This document shows, piece after piece, positions 51,998 through 53,941 of a stretch of DNA of 53,941 nt (its first letter is position 1; each line of letters starts with the position of its first letter). Where the stretch lies: positions 5,887-59,827 of the forward strand of contig CAJUTD010000005.1 of assembly GCA_910589635.1 (NCBI GenBank), read 5' to 3'. Origin of the DNA: an uncultured Lachnospiraceae bacterium. Lineage in GTDB: Bacteria; Bacillota; Clostridia; Lachnospirales; Lachnospiraceae. Under the pieces are notes generated by a model that did no database searches, was not told the origin of the DNA, and saw only the letters and a program-made list of their open reading frames with translations. The translations under genes and the position numbers were made by a program.

Positions 51998-53941
51998 GCG
52001 GCTTATTTAAGAGCTCCGTTCCCTCTACCACAAACCTGCCATCCCGGATAATATCCGTGCTGCTTCCATCGCGGCGGATGACCGTAATTTTGTCCAGCTC
52101 GTCATAAGGTATGGTGATATCTGTATGACAGTTAAAATATGCCTTCTGGGGCTCCTCTCTCCGAAGCAGGGAGACCTCGTTATCTCTTGCCACAATCTCC
52201 TTGCCGTCAGGGTTAAACACAGGCGTATCCTCTGCCCAGCTGTAACAGGTATCGCCCACCGCAAAATGCGGTCCGGTCTTCTCCGCAATCAGAATCGGCA
52301 GTTTATCCTGAATCTGGTATTCCACGCCCATCTTATACGCCGTAGTATTCGTTCCGATTGCAAATTCCCCCAGCGGAAGCGTATCATGGTGTTTTAAGAG
52401 GTTCTCTTTGAGAAACGTGCGGTTTTCCTCCTCCGCGGCAAAATTGCGGCAGGAATAATTTACTACCATGCCGTCCTGAAAATCCAGTTCCAAATCAAGA
52501 TATTTCATACCGTTCAAATACACCTGTGACACATGAAGATGTCCGTTGGTCCCCTTGAGCACAGGAGAAGTGAAGACCTCACCCACAGGTATATTGACGT
52601 CCGCCACGCAGTTCTCAAAATTCGTCTGCTTCTGCGGATTCTCCAGCGTGTGCAGTGATACCGTCAAATCTGTTTTGTTGGCGCCTTTGCCGGTAACATG
52701 GACAAAGTCCCCCTCATCCAAAACGTCAATTATTTTCTGCTGCATCCGTTGATACAGTTTATAGTCTAGCGTATTGACCTCTACCGTCCTGGCAAATATT
52801 TCTTCAAATTTATCTCCAATCTCTGGGATCGGGTAAGCAATAATCGTAAAGCTGCGCTCCTCACCCCTGATATATTGGTTTGTAATCTGCATGGACTGGC
52901 TGGACAGATAGACGTTTAGCTTCTGCTGCTTTTCGCCAAACCGACAGGCCGAACAACATGGCACCGGCGTAAAACCTTCTTCGCCAAACGTCTCCACGAC
53001 TGCCGGACCTGCATAGAGCGCGGCCGTATCTCCTCTTCCTTCATACGCCGTGCGCAGCCCCTCAAGCCTTCGCTCCACAAAAGCTTTATCGAGATAAACC
53101 GCCCGGTCAAATTTATGGTCGTATTCATATTGACGGTTAGGGGAAGTACTCGCCACGGCAGGGCTTCCGTTTCCTCTTCCTGAAAAAGATGTCTCGGCGA
53201 TTCTTGAGACTACCGGTGCAAGGCCCATGCCCTGAAAATTATTTACCGCCGCGCGCATCATGCGCTCAAACCCTATGGGATAGCGCAAATCTACAAACTT
53301 CTTCTTCGACAAATCCTTGCCGGTAACTTCAAAACCAATACGATACCCTTCCGTGTAGGTGTCCGCCATGGCCTGAATTTCCTGCTCCGACATACGGTTT
53401 AAAAACTTTGCAACCTTGATTTCATTTGGCGAAATATACGCGCCATACCGATACAGATAGCGCAAATCGTTCAAATCGCTGTCCATCATGATGCGCACAT
53501 AAAAATCCAGCTCGGGGCTGCTCTGTGCAAGCACGCTGATTTCTGTAAAAATCTCACTGTAATCATGGTAAAACCAGTAGATAATCTGCTGGATTTCCTG
53601 CTCGTTCGCACACTCCTCCTGCTCAAAACAATTGTATATTTCAATGAACAATTCACCAAAAATCGTCAGTTCATAATTGCGCCCCTCAAATACATAGGGA
53701 ATCAGCGAGCGTACGTCCGCATAGAGCATGCCCAGAAACTTGCCAAACGTTTCTCCCAACTTCTCTGCGGCATATGCAGGATTTGCATAGCTGTTTGCAT
53801 AATTTTCCGGTAAAATTTCCTCATAAAGCGCATGATTTTCCGTTTGCAGCTGCTTTAGGCTCTTCTCGAAATAATTTCCGGCAATTATTTCCTCATAAAG
53901 CGCGCATAGCCCGCCCAAAAAAGCGGCAGTACTCTGAAAAT
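51984..53941 (-). CDS. M29-family aminopeptidase (AmpS/PepS-like), 5' end outside window
   Basis: The frame is open to the right edge, so the true start is beyond the window; a TTG at 53918 is not convincing. About 652 residues are visible. This leucyl-aminopeptidase family uses two metal ions. Typical C-terminal stretches are DEGDFVHVTGKG, NIPVGEVFTSP, LGEFAIGTNTTAYKMG, and EKTGPHFAVGDTCYSWAED near the end. The N-terminal ~300 residues are an extended helical region longer than in AmpS. The gene converges on and overlaps the LysM-GH18 gene by 14 bp, with no terminator between. Confidence 0.88.
   Translation of the reverse strand, partial: FQSTAAFLGGLCALYEEIIAGNYFEKSLKQLQTENHALYEEILPENYANSYANPAYAAEKLGETFGKFLGMLYADVRSLIPYVFEGRNYELTIFGELFIEIYNCFEQEECANEQEIQQIIYWFYHDYSEIFTEISVLAQSSPELDFYVRIMMDSDLNDLRYLYRYGAYISPNEIKVAKFLNRMSEQEIQAMADTYTEGYRIGFEVTGKDLSKKKFVDLRYPIGFERMMRAAVNNFQGMGLAPVVSRIAETSFSGRGNGSPAVASTSPNRQYEYDHKFDRAVYLDKAFVERRLEGLRTAYEGRGDTAALYAGPAVVETFGEEGFTPVPCCSACRFGEKQQKLNVYLSSQSMQITNQYIRGEERSFTIIAYPIPEIGDKFEEIFARTVEVNTLDYKLYQRMQQKIIDVLDEGDFVHVTGKGANKTDLTVSLHTLENPQKQTNFENCVADVNIPVGEVFTSPVLKGTNGHLHVSQVYLNGMKYLDLELDFQDGMVVNYSCRNFAAEEENRTFLKENLLKHHDTLPLGEFAIGTNTTAYKMGVEYQIQDKLPILIAEKTGPHFAVGDTCYSWAEDTPVFNPDGKEIVARDNEVSLLRREEPQKAYFNCHTDITIPYDELDKITVIRRDGSSTDIIRDGRFVVEGTELLNKPLSGW

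Noticed and set aside
53880..53918. Aminopeptidase start at TTG 53918
   Set aside because: The frame stays open to the window edge and the upstream residues continue the protein-like sequence, so the gene is treated as truncated by the window.

Overview
The window looks like a chromosomal segment of a Gram-positive anaerobic Clostridia bacterium, most likely Lachnospiraceae. This rests on clean AGGAGG ribosome-binding sites, sigma-A promoters of TTGACA/TATAAT type, cell-wall proteins with Fn3, FIVAR and Big_2 modules, two LCP enzymes, a Gram-positive RND exporter with a long coiled-coil insert, and the absence of outer-membrane genes. The species call is inference. Almost every gene from 1 to 44.7 kb is on the minus strand.

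Region 1 (1-2.65 kb) is one end of a mobilizable element. It holds a MobV/Pre-type relaxase cut by the left edge, an oriT with the same spacing as pMV158, two inverted arrays of 9-bp repeats flanking that oriT, and a RepA-like hexameric-helicase ATPase. Two terminators (2613-2748) separate it from the chromosome.

Region 2 (2.9-10 kb) is a tight run arcC - pyk - lipoprotein amidase - SMC/OLD-like AAA ATPase, preceded by a chemoreceptor with its own strong promoter.

Region 3 (10.3-26.5 kb) is envelope biosynthesis: HtrA protease, glmS, LCP ligase, a short glycan cluster (zinc-ribbon protein, polyprenyl glycosylphosphotransferase, two GT2 enzymes), a tandem GT2, and two Fn3-carrying peptidoglycan hydrolases (glucosaminidase and amidase).

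Region 4 (26.4-33 kb) is a likely transcription unit valS - LCP - Fn3 protein - diguanylate cyclase, starting at a near-consensus promoter and ending in a large composite terminator. A decayed tandem copy of the valS 3' end lies in the valS-LCP spacer.

Region 5 (33-44.7 kb) holds an RND exporter with a 30-bp tandem repeat, and a ~2,467-residue secreted GH127 beta-L-arabinofuranosidase with two nearly identical LamG domains.

Region 6 (45-53.9 kb) holds pta (plus strand), a second chemoreceptor, an orphan LytTR regulator, a hemerythrin-REC fusion, a LysM-GH18 protein, and an M29 aminopeptidase cut by the right edge.

Taken together, regions 3-5 encode sugar precursor supply (glmS), glycan assembly and LCP attachment to peptidoglycan, wall turnover, and a plant-polysaccharide-degrading surface enzyme. 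Chemoreceptors, a c-di-GMP synthase and an oxygen/diiron sensor provide signalling. The least ordinary stretch is the oriT region with inverted repeat arrays at 1.0-1.4 kb.
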